Part shown: positions 25,898 to 33,374 of the stretch, piece by piece
Layout of the letters: every line of letters begins with the position of its first letter
How positions within the stretch are numbered: the first letter of the stretch is position 1
DNA from: Paludibacteraceae bacterium
GTDB taxonomy: Bacteria; Bacteroidota; Bacteroidia; Bacteroidales; Paludibacteraceae
DNA: 64,000 nt
Assembly: GCA_016297215.1 (NCBI GenBank)
Contig: JAEDGZ010000010.1
Coordinates: 5,799-69,798 of the forward strand
Direction: 5' to 3'
Notes under the pieces: generated by a model
The model's database searches: none
What the model saw: only the letters and a program-made list of their open reading frames with translations
What the model was told of the DNA's origin: nothing
Program-made: the position numbers and the translations under genes

Positions 25898-26102
25898 CAA
25901 AAAAAATCTGATATAACCAAAAATCCATATTTTGAAAATGAAATTGACAATAAAAACAAAAAAAGTGGCTGTTTTTTTGCCACTTTTTCCTAAATGTCTA
26001 GGTCAACATGTATATCATTGCCTAAAAAAAACTATCTAACTCCACCTGTTAGATAGTTTCTTTTATAGTCGAAAGCAATTTACTTCACTCAACAATGACG
26101 AA

Positions 26103-26516
26103 TTATTCTCTACACCCTTTCCCCGAGCACTCGGGACAATAGCCTGTGAAATGGTAGTCCGATTGGCAAACCTCATAGCCATACGGCAACTGCATCACAT
26201 CTTCTTTCTTCATAGGGATATCCTCTATCTTTCCGCAGTTCAAGCAGCGGAAATGGGCATGGCGCGTGGTGTATATATCATATCGGGTGGCGCCATCGCC
26301 GATCTGCAGCGTTAGGATGGCTTTTTGGGCAGAAAGGGATTTTAAGGTATTAAATACCGTGGCGCGCGACACTCCGGCATTCATTTTGCATAAGCCTTCA
26401 TAGATACCCTCCGCCGTGGGATGCGTGCGGTGGCGCTGCAAATACTCAATCACCAACATACGCTCTTTCGTACAATTCAAGCCGCAATCGGCTAACAACT
26501 CTCTACTATTCTTCAT
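26103..26516 (-). CDS. Fur-family metalloregulator, probably PerR-like
   Basis: Starting at the ATG at 26514-26516 (MKNSRELLADCGLNCTKERM), the 137-residue protein has the Fur winged helix (about residues 15-80, SRATVFNTLKSL) and a C-terminal dimerisation domain with two zinc-site CxxC motifs (CLNCGK and CPEC) and a YDIYTTRHAHFRC strand. The longer frame to 26576 is excluded by the promoter box at 26538-26545, which lies inside it. It is divergent from rubrerythrin, a peroxide-defence gene, so a peroxide-sensing PerR role is the simplest inference. Confidence 0.88.
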   Translation of the reverse strand: MKNSRELLADCGLNCTKERMLVIEYLQRHRTHPTAEGIYEGLCKMNAGVSRATVFNTLKSLSAQKAILTLQIGDGATRYDIYTTRHAHFRCLNCGKIEDIPMKKEDVMQLPYGYEVCQSDYHFTGYCPECSGKGCRE

Positions 26517-26537
26517 ACTTGCTGCAGATTTAGTTCG

Positions 26538-26545
26538 CAAAGGTA
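26538..26545 (-). promoter_or_regulatory. -7 promoter box of the fur/perR-like gene
   Basis: TACCTTTG on the minus strand, 21 nt before the ATG at 26516. Confidence 0.65.
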
Positions 26546-26609
26546 CAAAAAATAAGCGAGATAAGCAAAAAAACAAAGGAAAAATTTGTTCATATCAAAA
26601 AAATGTAGT

Positions 26610-26617
26610 ATTTTTGC
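26610..26617 (+). promoter_or_regulatory. -7 promoter box of rubrerythrin
   Basis: TATTTTTG, about 125 nt upstream of the rubrerythrin ATG, with the candidate operator just downstream. Confidence 0.55.
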
Positions 26618-26625
26618 AAAGGATT

Positions 26626-26640
26626 TAGATTATATCTAAA
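26626..26640. promoter_or_regulatory. Candidate Fur/PerR operator
   Basis: TTAGATTATATCTAA, an inverted repeat of 6-3-6, placed at the likely transcription start of rubrerythrin and near the divergent regulator gene. AT-rich and Per-box-like in style; not a strict consensus match. Confidence 0.45.
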
Positions 26641-26740
26641 ATAAGAAGAGCATTTCTGAATAATCAGAGCACTCAGAATACTCCGAGAAATCCGATCACT
26701 CTGAATAGTAAACAATAACCAACTAACAACAAAAACGACT

Positions 26741-27283
26741 ATGGCAAACAAGTATGCCGGTACCCAGACCGAGAAAAATCTGGAGATTGCATTCGCGGGC
26801 GAATCGCAAGCACGCAACAAGTACACGTATTTTGCAAGCAAGGCGAAGAAGGAAGGTTTTGAGCAGATTGCTGCGCTCTTCCTGAAGACCGCCGACAACG
26901 AGAAGGAGCATGCCAAACTGTGGTACAAAGAACTGCACGACGGCATTGGCGATACCGCAGACTGCCTGCTCAAAGCAGCAGAAGGCGAGAACTACGAGTG
27001 GACAGACATGTACGCAGGCTTTGCTGAGACGGCGGAAAAGGAAGGATTTCCCGAGTTGGCAGCCCGCTTCCGCATGGTAGCCGAGGTGGAGAAACACCAC
27101 GAGGAGCGCTATCGCGCACTGCTCCATAACGTGGAGGCACAAGAGGTATTCAAGAAGTCTTCCGTGAAGGTATGGGAGTGCCGCAACTGCGGACATATCA
27201 TGGTGGGCGATGCTGCCCCCGAGGTGTGCCCCGTATGCGCTCACCCGCAAGCCTACTTTGAGGTACATGCGGAGAATTACTAA
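26741..27283 (+). CDS. rbr: Rubrerythrin
   Basis: Rubrerythrin reduces hydrogen peroxide in anaerobes. The 180-residue protein has the ferritin-like diiron domain with the EX2H-type ligand sets (AGESQARNKYTYFA, EKEHAKLWY, EVEKHHEERY) and a C-terminal rubredoxin domain with two Cys pairs (CRNCGH and CPVCAH). Length is slightly below the usual 190. It faces the Fur/PerR-like regulator and is followed after 28 bp by the PTPS-family gene. Confidence 0.95.
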   Translation: MANKYAGTQTEKNLEIAFAGESQARNKYTYFASKAKKEGFEQIAALFLKTADNEKEHAKLWYKELHDGIGDTADCLLKAAEGENYEWTDMYAGFAETAEKEGFPELAARFRMVAEVEKHHEERYRALLHNVEAQEVFKKSSVKVWECRNCGHIMVGDAAPEVCPVCAHPQAYFEVHAENY

Positions 27284-27311
27284 TTCTATCAACCTTAATT
27301 TCTAAACAACT

Positions 27312-27875
27312 ATGCGTAGTATCACAACATTTGATTTGCAGTATGCCCACCGTTTCTACGGTTTTCAAGGGGAAGCACAGTACCTGCACGGGCATACGGG
27401 TGTCCTCACGATTGAGGTAGAGGATAGTATTAACGAAGGTGTCAACATGGTGTATCCGTGCAACGAGATTCAGAAAGTGGCATGGAGTCTGCTGAAGAAC
27501 TTTGACCACGCGCTCGTTCTCCGCGAGGACGACCCGCTGCTACCTGCTATCCTCGATGTATATGAGAAGCAAGGTATCAAGAACGGGCATCCGCGCAACA
27601 CCATGAAAGGTGAGGCGTTCCACACGGAGTGGGCAACGGCTTATCCCGACTGCCGACTGGTGGTAACCAAAGAGACGATGACCGTAGAGGGCATGATAAA
27701 GATTGTCTATGACCTGCTCAAGGACAAACTGAACATAGCGAAGATTACCTTCACGAGCGGCGTGAATGCGGCTTCAGCCGAGTTCCCTGCTCGCAAGGAG
27801 ATTGACCGCTGCCCGCTCTGCGGTATCTCGCTGGACGAGAACGGCGTTTGCCCGAAATGCGGCTACAAGAAATAA
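27312..27875 (+). CDS. 6-pyruvoyl-tetrahydropterin synthase/QueD-family protein with a C-terminal zinc ribbon
   Basis: QueD-type enzymes make 6-carboxytetrahydropterin for queuosine; PTPS makes tetrahydropterins. The zinc-binding histidines are present (AHRF near residue 12 and LHGHTG near 32), as are the NFDHALVL strand and the KET motif. The catalytic Cys that normally precedes LHGH is absent (segment FQGEAQYLHGH), so a standard QueD reaction is doubtful. After the domain comes an extra two-knuckle zinc ribbon (CPLCGISLDENGVCPKCGYK). At 187 residues it is about 60 longer than E. coli QueD. It is probably co-transcribed with rubrerythrin and ends at the terminator at 27903-27944. Confidence 0.8.
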   Translation: MRSITTFDLQYAHRFYGFQGEAQYLHGHTGVLTIEVEDSINEGVNMVYPCNEIQKVAWSLLKNFDHALVLREDDPLLPAILDVYEKQGIKNGHPRNTMKGEAFHTEWATAYPDCRLVVTKETMTVEGMIKIVYDLLKDKLNIAKITFTSGVNAASAEFPARKEIDRCPLCGISLDENGVCPKCGYKK

Positions 27876-27902
27876 CCCATTCGGTTGCTGAATGGAATAA
27901 CA

Positions 27903-27944
27903 CAAAAGAGGCGGACTAACAAGTGGAGTTAGTCAGCCTCTTTT
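27903..27944. terminator. Terminator hairpin after the PTPS-family gene
   Basis: Stem aaaagaggcggactaac / gttagtcagcctctttt. A similar hairpin follows secDF at 44538-44576. Confidence 0.8.
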
Positions 27945-28025
27945 GTGCATACCTATCACCAATCCATTTTTTTAGGAACAGGGTTGTACATGGTTCGAGG
28001 CCATGTATGAGAAATATAACGGGTG

Positions 28026-28811
28026 CTAAGACTCAAATCTAAATGCATCTGCGTCTTTCCAGAGGGGGAGGATGTCGCGGAAATGCCACAGTTTCTGCAT
28101 ATCGAAATCCGCTATTTGCGTGCCCTCTTCGTCGTCGGCGAAGTGCACAATAGGTTGCAGGCGCGTGTCGTAGGCGACGGAGTGCCCATTGTAGTGCAAG
28201 CCCATCCCGTCATCCCCCACAGGGTTCACGGCGGCTATATAGCATTGGTTCTCAATGGCTCGCGCAGGCACCAGCACGTCCCAATACTGTATGCGTATGG
28301 AGGGCCAGTTCGCCATCACCAAGAGGATGTCGTACTCGTTGCGCTGCGTGCTCCGTGCCCAGACGGGAAAGCGCAGGTCGTAGCATACCAAGAGGCGGAA
28401 ACGTGCGCCGCGGTAGGTGATGACCTTATCATCCTTTGCCACCTCGCCCGCCGTGAAGAACTCCGCCTCGCCGCCGTGGGCATAGAGGTGGCGTTTGTCC
28501 ACGAAGATAGGCGACTCCGTCGGTCGCAGGAAGAACGCGCGGTTGTAGAGCCGCCCGCCGTCTTCGCAGATGAAAGAGCCGACGATAGCCAGATGATACG
28601 CGTCGGCGCAGCGTTGCAAGCGCTGCATGGTCTCGCCGTGGACGGTCTCCGCCAACTCGGGGCGGTCGGTGCAAAAACCCGTGCTGAACATCTCAGGCAG
28701 CAAGGCTACATCGGCGTTTCCTGCCAATGTAGCCAAGCGTGCTTCCGTCTGCCGCAGATTAGTCTCCTTATCCGCCCAAGCGATGGGGTATTGCAGTAAT
28801 GCTACCTTCAT
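28026..28811 (-). CDS. Omega-amidase/nitrilase-family amidohydrolase (YafV-like)
   Basis: The 261-residue product has the nitrilase catalytic triad: Glu in LLPEMFSTGF, Lys in FVDKRHLYA and Cys in the YafV-type motif CYDLRFPVW. YafV/Nit2 enzymes hydrolyse 2-oxoglutaramate or 2-oxosuccinamate, salvaging keto acids from glutamine transamination and methionine salvage. Length and motif order fit. It is the last gene of a minus-strand group (sua5, sugar transferase, xseB, this gene) with close spacing. Confidence 0.88.
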   Translation of the reverse strand: MKVALLQYPIAWADKETNLRQTEARLATLAGNADVALLPEMFSTGFCTDRPELAETVHGETMQRLQRCADAYHLAIVGSFICEDGGRLYNRAFFLRPTESPIFVDKRHLYAHGGEAEFFTAGEVAKDDKVITYRGARFRLLVCYDLRFPVWARSTQRNEYDILLVMANWPSIRIQYWDVLVPARAIENQCYIAAVNPVGDDGMGLHYNGHSVAYDTRLQPIVHFADDEEGTQIADFDMQKLWHFRDILPLWKDADAFRFES

Positions 28812-28816
28812 GTGGT

Positions 28817-29047
28817 TTATGAATTATGAGCGCCATACTCTGAAAGTTCAAGTCCTTCGCGCAAGGTCTCTATCTCCTTGCGACAGAATGCCAACAACCC
28901 GTGCGCTTCATCTGCCAGTTGCTTGTATTCGCTGAGGCTGATTGCCTCCGATTGCTCCAGTTGTTGCACGATTGTCTCCACCCGCGCCATCGCTTGGTCG
29001 TAGGTGAGAGAGACGGTTGCTGTTGTGTTGTTATTTTCCTTTGCCAT
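28817..29047 (-). CDS. xseB: Exodeoxyribonuclease VII small subunit
   Basis: A 76-residue helical protein with the XseB core (LTYDQAMARVETIVQQLEQS ... YKQLADEAHGLLAFCRKEIE). It binds the large subunit XseA, which degrades single-stranded DNA; xseA is not in the window. It overlaps the end of the sugar transferase gene by 17 bp, implying translational coupling. Confidence 0.88.
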   Translation of the reverse strand: MAKENNNTTATVSLTYDQAMARVETIVQQLEQSEAISLSEYKQLADEAHGLLAFCRKEIETLREGLELSEYGAHNS

Positions 29048-30299
29048 CTATGATTACTCCTATGGTAAAAAACAATATCTTCAAGTCCAGTCTGAGGGAC
29101 ATATTCTCCATGTAGGTGATGTCGTAGTTAAGTCGCTCCACCATCTTATCTATGGTGTCGGTATAGCCCACTTTGATAGGTCCCCAACTCGTCAGCCCCG
29201 GGCGTATCTTATAAAGCAGGCAGTAGTAGGGCGCTTTCTGCTCTATCTGACGAATGAAATACGCCCGCTCGGGTCGGGGTCCCACCAGCGACATATCGCC
29301 GCGCAACACATTCCACATCTGCGGCAACTCGTCTAACCGATACTTGCGCAAGAAAGCCCCCACGCGGGTGATACGCGGGTCGTTGTCTTGGCTCAGCAAG
29401 GGTTTCTTACGCTCGGCATCTTCGTACATCGTGCGGAACTTCAAGATATGGAAAGGAATGCCATGCAGCCCTATGCGCTCCTGACGATAGATAGCCTGAC
29501 CTTTGGAGGTGGCATACACCAACACATACAGTAGGATATACAGCGGCGAGAGCAGCACCATCACGCACAACGAAAGGATGATATCCGCCGCCCGCTTGAT
29601 ACATAGTTCAGCATCGCTCATCTTATGCTCCGTGATACGCACCAAGGGTTGCCCGCCTATTTCCACGATACGCGCCGCACCCGTGAGTATATCATACACT
29701 CGCGGAAGAAGCGATATCTCCACATTCAGCGGATAAAGCCTGTTGATGATGGTGTAGAGCGTGCGCTCGGAACTGTCTTTCGGCAGGTCGATAATCACCT
29801 CCTCCACCATCCCTTTCTGTATGCGGTTGGCTTCGGCTATGCTATGGATGGTGCGCGTGCGATAGACTGCTGTCTTGCGCGAGATACGCGTGATGATAAA
29901 CCGCGGGATATAACTGATAGTGAACTGCAAGACAAACAGCACCGCCAGCGAAATCAAATACCGCTCGTAGTTGATTACTTCATCGTCTATAATAATAATA
30001 AAGAAGAAAAGCAGCGAGATGAACACCGCGCTCCAAAAAGTGGTAGCAAACTCCTTGGCGGCATTCTTGCGGAACGGGCGCAGGTAATAGCCCGACAGGT
30101 AGTAGATCACGACACAGACGAGCGGGTAGATAATAAGCGGCGGATAGAAATTGAATACCGGTATCAATATAGTATCCACGCCGAACATCACGCCATCATT
30201 CACCAGCCGCCTAAACAGCGAGAACAACAGCCATACCACCTCCGCCGACAAGAGGTCGGCAAGGATATACGTCAGTTGTTGTTTGCGATGGGCAGTCAT
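29031..30299 (-). CDS. Undecaprenyl-phosphate sugar-1-phosphate transferase (bacterial sugar transferase)
   Basis: This 422-residue enzyme probably starts a surface polysaccharide by loading a sugar phosphate on undecaprenyl phosphate. Four N-terminal membrane helices (about residues 10-135) and a degenerate nucleotide-binding region precede the catalytic domain (about 235-420). The domain opens with a re-entrant helix (IILSLCVMVLLSPLYILLYV) and has the conserved FRTMYEDAE, RKYRLDELPQMWNV and MSLVGPRPE motifs. It overlaps sua5 by 4 bp. Sugar specificity cannot be read from the sequence. Confidence 0.92.
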   Translation of the reverse strand: MTAHRKQQLTYILADLLSAEVVWLLFSLFRRLVNDGVMFGVDTILIPVFNFYPPLIIYPLVCVVIYYLSGYYLRPFRKNAAKEFATTFWSAVFISLLFFFIIIIDDEVINYERYLISLAVLFVLQFTISYIPRFIITRISRKTAVYRTRTIHSIAEANRIQKGMVEEVIIDLPKDSSERTLYTIINRLYPLNVEISLLPRVYDILTGAARIVEIGGQPLVRITEHKMSDAELCIKRAADIILSLCVMVLLSPLYILLYVLVYATSKGQAIYRQERIGLHGIPFHILKFRTMYEDAERKKPLLSQDNDPRITRVGAFLRKYRLDELPQMWNVLRGDMSLVGPRPERAYFIRQIEQKAPYYCLLYKIRPGLTSWGPIKVGYTDTIDKMVERLNYDITYMENMSLRLDLKILFFTIGVIIDGKGK

Positions 30300-30937
30300 G
30301 GGCGGATGATTTGTATCTCGTTGTGCAATCCTAATTTGATGATGCTGCTCGGCTGTTTCTCTTCCTCATCATCTCGACGAAATTGGCAGACATAATCGGC
30401 TTGCTGTAGCACCTCTTCGGAAATCTGCCGAAAGATCTTGGCAGCAGGCTCGCCGCTGATGTTGGCGGAGGTGGAGACTATAGGTCGCCGCAGCCGCTCG
30501 CAGAGGGCTTTGGAGAAAGGTTCCTGCGTAATCCGAATACCCACGCTGCCGTCCTCGGCTATCAGGTTCTTGGCAAGGTTCTTTGCACCCGGGTAGATAA
30601 TCGTCAGGGGGCGACTACTACTCCCCCGCCCCGCTTGCGGGGAGGGGGTAAGGGGGCGGGGCATATCCTCCATCGTGCATTCCAGCAACTCCCACGCCAT
30701 CTCTGGCACTTCCTCCACATACCCTTGCAACTTCCCCGGTGCGTCCAGCAGCACCAGCATCGACTTGCTGTCCTCGCGCCGCTTCAGCGCATACACCTTT
30801 CTCACCGCCGCCTCGTTGGTAGCATCACAACCGATGCCCCATACCGTATCGGTAGGGTACACTATCACGCCACCTGATTGCAGCACACGCACTGCTCCAT
30901 CCAAGTCTGCTTTATCATAACGTTGTACACACGCCAT
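30296..30937 (-). CDS. Threonylcarbamoyl-AMP synthase (Sua5/YrdC)
   Basis: YrdC-domain enzymes make threonylcarbamoyl-AMP for the t6A37 tRNA modification. The conserved start (GGVIVYPTDTVWGIGCDATN), the KRRED lysine/arginine segment and the STSANISGEPA motif are present. At 213 residues it is about 25 longer than usual. The extra part (RPLTPSPQAGRGSSSRPLT) is encoded by a type-B GC repeat (30607-30661) also present in a non-coding gap at 18364. It lies in the loop between the two halves, which probably tolerates it. Confidence 0.92.
   Translation of the reverse strand: MACVQRYDKADLDGAVRVLQSGGVIVYPTDTVWGIGCDATNEAAVRKVYALKRREDSKSMLVLLDAPGKLQGYVEEVPEMAWELLECTMEDMPRPLTPSPQAGRGSSSRPLTIIYPGAKNLAKNLIAEDGSVGIRITQEPFSKALCERLRRPIVSTSANISGEPAAKIFRQISEEVLQQADYVCQFRRDDEEEKQPSSIIKLGLHNEIQIIRP
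30607..30661. repeat. In-frame GC repeat insertion in sua5
   Basis: Contains the palindrome ccccgcttgcgggg and the flanking ggggtaagggggcgggg. Related copies: 18364-18399 (non-coding, inverted) and 59112-59135 (inside ispD). Confidence 0.7.
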
Positions 30938-31456
30938 AATACAAATAACATTTTGTTAGCGAAACCCACCAAATACTTAGCAATATATCAAACCGAATAA
31001 AACCGATTTTTTACCGAAGTATAGTAAGGGTTAAGTAAGGGTTGTATAAGGGTCTTAACGACATCTGAATGAGCTTACGTGAAATATCAAAATGCTACAT
31101 TCTTACCAAATACTCTAACAAATGTTCACTATCTAAAACCCAACAAAAAAAGAAGGATTGTCATCACGACAACCCAATCTTTACTTAACCTTAAATCTAA
31201 TACCATGAAAAACACGATGCAAAAGTACTGCTTTTTTTTGATACCACCAAATAAAAATGTAGAAAAATATGTTTTTTAGCATATTTTCCTATTTTTTGGC
31301 AACTAAACTTGTCAAAAATCAGGTTTTTCGCCAAAAATTTGCCCATCTCAAAAAAATACACTAATTTTGTACCCGATAAGGTAGGGCACAAAAGTTTTAA
31401 TCGTACTTGAAACTTAAAACTTGAAACTTTTAACTTATAAATAAACAAACACAATT
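30938..31456. other. Gene-free stretch upstream of pckA
   Basis: No gene supported. It contains the 11-mer array agtaagggtta (31019-31061, inverted relative to 18621-18662), AT-rich DNA, the pckA promoter at 31338-31369 and a heptamer block (acttgaa) at 31405-31440 in the leader. Confidence 0.6.
31338..31369 (+). promoter_or_regulatory. Promoter of pckA
   Basis: TTTG at 31338-31341 and TAATTTTG at 31362-31369, 20 bp apart: a textbook Bacteroidota promoter. Leader about 80 nt. Confidence 0.8.
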
Positions 31457-33061
31457 ATGAAAAATCTTGATTTAACCCAGTACGGAATCACCGGTACTAC
31501 CGAGATTCTGCACAACCCCTCCTACGAAGTGCTTTTCGCAGAAGAGACCAAAGAAGGTCTGACCGGTTTTGACAAAGGCCAACTGACCGAACTTGGTGCT
31601 GTAAACGTAATGACCGGCGTCTATACCGGCCGCTCGCCCAAAGACAAATACATCGTGGACGACGCACAGAGCCACAACAACGTTTGGTGGACCACCGACG
31701 CTTACAAGAACGACAACCACCCCATGTCCGAAGCCGTTTGGGCTACCGTAAAGGACATTGCCAAGAAAGAGCTCAGCAACAAGCGCCTCTTCGTGGTGGA
31801 TGCTTTCTGCGGCGCCAACAAAGATACACGCATGGCGGTTCGCTTCATCGTGGAAGTAGCATGGCAGGCACACTTCGTTACCAACATGTTCATCCAGCCG
31901 ACCGCTGAGGAGCTGGAGAACTTCGAGCCGAACTTCGTTATCTACAACGCTTCGAAGGCAAAAGTAGAGAACTACAAAGAGTTGGGACTCAACTCCGAGA
32001 CCTGCGTGGCGTTCAACACCACCAGCCGCGAGCAAGTCATCATCAACACATGGTACGGCGGCGAGATGAAGAAAGGTATGTTCTCCATGATGAACTACTA
32101 CCTCCCTCTGAAGGGCATCGCTTCCATGCACTGCTCGGCGAACACCGACATGAACGGCGAGAACACCGCTATCTTCTTCGGTCTCTCCGGCACCGGCAAG
32201 ACCACCCTCTCCACCGACCCGAAGCGTCTGCTCATCGGCGATGACGAACACGGATGGGACGACAACGGCGTCTTCAACTTCGAGGGCGGCTGCTATGCCA
32301 AGGTCATCAACCTCGACAAAGAGAGCGAGCCCGATATCTACAACGCTATCCGTCGCGATGCACTCCTCGAGAACGTAACCGTTGCAGAGGACGGCAAGAT
32401 TGATTTCGCAGACAAGAGCACCACCGAGAACACCCGCGTTTCCTATCCTATCAACCACATTGAGAAGATCGTTCGCCCCGTGTCCGCAGGTCCCGCTGCT
32501 AAGAACGTCATCTTCCTCTCTGCCGACGCATTCGGCGTGCTGCCTCCTGTTAGCATCCTGACCCCCGAGCAAACCAAGTACTACTTCCTCTCCGGCTTCA
32601 CCGCTAAGTTGGCAGGCACAGAGCGCGGTATCACCGAGCCTACACCTACCTTCTCCGCTTGCTTTGGACAGGCATTCCTCGAACTGCATCCTACCAAGTA
32701 TGCAGAGGAACTCGTCAAGAAGATGGAGAAGTCGGGTGCGAAAGCATACCTCGTGAACACCGGATGGAACGGTACCGGCAAGCGTATCTCTATTCGCGAC
32801 ACCCGTGGTATCATCGACGCTATCCTTGGCGGCGACATCCTCACTGCGCCCACCAAGACCATTCCTTACTTCAACTTCGAAGTACCGACGGCTCTCCCCG
32901 GCGTGGACCCCGCTATCCTCGACCCCCGCGACACCTATGCAGACGCTGCACAGTGGGAGGAGAAAGCAAAAGACCTCGCTGGTCGCTTCATCAAGAACTT
33001 CGCGAAATACGAAGGCAACGAGGCAGGCAAAGCACTCGTAGCCGCAGGTCCCCAACTCTAA
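31457..33061 (+). CDS. pckA: Phosphoenolpyruvate carboxykinase (ATP)
   Basis: PckA interconverts oxaloacetate plus ATP with phosphoenolpyruvate plus CO2. In fermentative Bacteroidota it mainly fixes CO2 towards succinate. The 534-residue length is standard. The kinase P-loop (FFGLSGTGKTTLSTDPKRLL), the metal/substrate motif IGDDEHGWD and the ENTRVSYPINHIEK segment are all intact. The codon choice is strongly biased and the promoter near-consensus, both pointing to high expression. A terminator follows at 33092-33127. The large minus-strand open frame over it is a shadow. Confidence 0.98.
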   Translation: MKNLDLTQYGITGTTEILHNPSYEVLFAEETKEGLTGFDKGQLTELGAVNVMTGVYTGRSPKDKYIVDDAQSHNNVWWTTDAYKNDNHPMSEAVWATVKDIAKKELSNKRLFVVDAFCGANKDTRMAVRFIVEVAWQAHFVTNMFIQPTAEELENFEPNFVIYNASKAKVENYKELGLNSETCVAFNTTSREQVIINTWYGGEMKKGMFSMMNYYLPLKGIASMHCSANTDMNGENTAIFFGLSGTGKTTLSTDPKRLLIGDDEHGWDDNGVFNFEGGCYAKVINLDKESEPDIYNAIRRDALLENVTVAEDGKIDFADKSTTENTRVSYPINHIEKIVRPVSAGPAAKNVIFLSADAFGVLPPVSILTPEQTKYYFLSGFTAKLAGTERGITEPTPTFSACFGQAFLELHPTKYAEELVKKMEKSGAKAYLVNTGWNGTGKRISIRDTRGIIDAILGGDILTAPTKTIPYFNFEVPTALPGVDPAILDPRDTYADAAQWEEKAKDLAGRFIKNFAKYEGNEAGKALVAAGPQL

Positions 33062-33091
33062 GAACCTCCTTTTTAGGTAAATAAAAAAATC

Positions 33092-33127
33092 ATGCTGCCA
33101 AGCATCATGCAAGGCAGCATGTTTTTT
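33092..33127 (+). terminator. Terminator of pckA
   Basis: Stem catgctgcc / ggcagcatg followed by a run of seven T. Confidence 0.85.
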
Positions 33128-33135
33128 TATGTAAT

Positions 33136-33290
33136 TTGGTTTTTGGTAATGAATTAATGAATAATTACATGAAAATTATATGTTAAAGAGAAATAATATT
33201 TGAATAATTTTTGGAAATTTTTGTTGAAATAAATGAATCATCGTCGTTTCGATGTATATGTTTCACATTTCAAGTGCAAGTTAATTATAC
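33136..33290. mobile_element. Degenerate MITE copy
   Basis: Shares tttttggtaatgaattaatg, ggaaatttttgttgaaataa and the cgatgtatatgtttc block with the copies at 25185 and 44644. The ends are mutated. It fills the pckA-holB gap. Confidence 0.65.
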
Positions 33291-33314
33291 GGTAAAGAAT
33301 AAAATGGGGGGAAA

Positions 33315-33346
33315 TTTGGCTATTTCGTTTTTTTTTCGTAACTTTG
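33315..33346 (+). promoter_or_regulatory. Promoter of holB
   Basis: TTTG at 33315-33318 and TAACTTTG at 33339-33346, 20 bp apart; leader about 22 nt. Confidence 0.75.
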
Positions 33347-33374
33347 CGGCGGCTTTTCAAATCTGAAGCAGAAT

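Larger units (their letters stand above)
25484..26021. mobile_element. 538-bp element bounded by perfect 21-bp inverted repeats, carrying a tiny gene
   Basis: gcaatgatatacatgttgac (25484-25503, plus one more matching base) is exactly the reverse complement of 26001-26021. The interior holds, on the minus strand, a promoter (25890), a 47-codon frame (25711-25854), an overlapping 13-codon frame (25670-25711) and a strong hairpin (25567-25595). The right 110 bp recur at 18148-18258. It may be a small mobile cassette; no transposase is inside. Confidence 0.6.

Noticed and set aside
25784..25993. 69-residue plus-strand frame in the inverted-repeat element
   Set aside because: It runs through the promoter of the minus-strand small gene and the terminator hairpin; the minus-strand frame has better signals.
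31079..31279. 66-residue frame upstream of pckA
   Set aside because: AT-rich, Asn/Lys/Thr-rich translation across promoter-like DNA; no start signals or conserved pattern.
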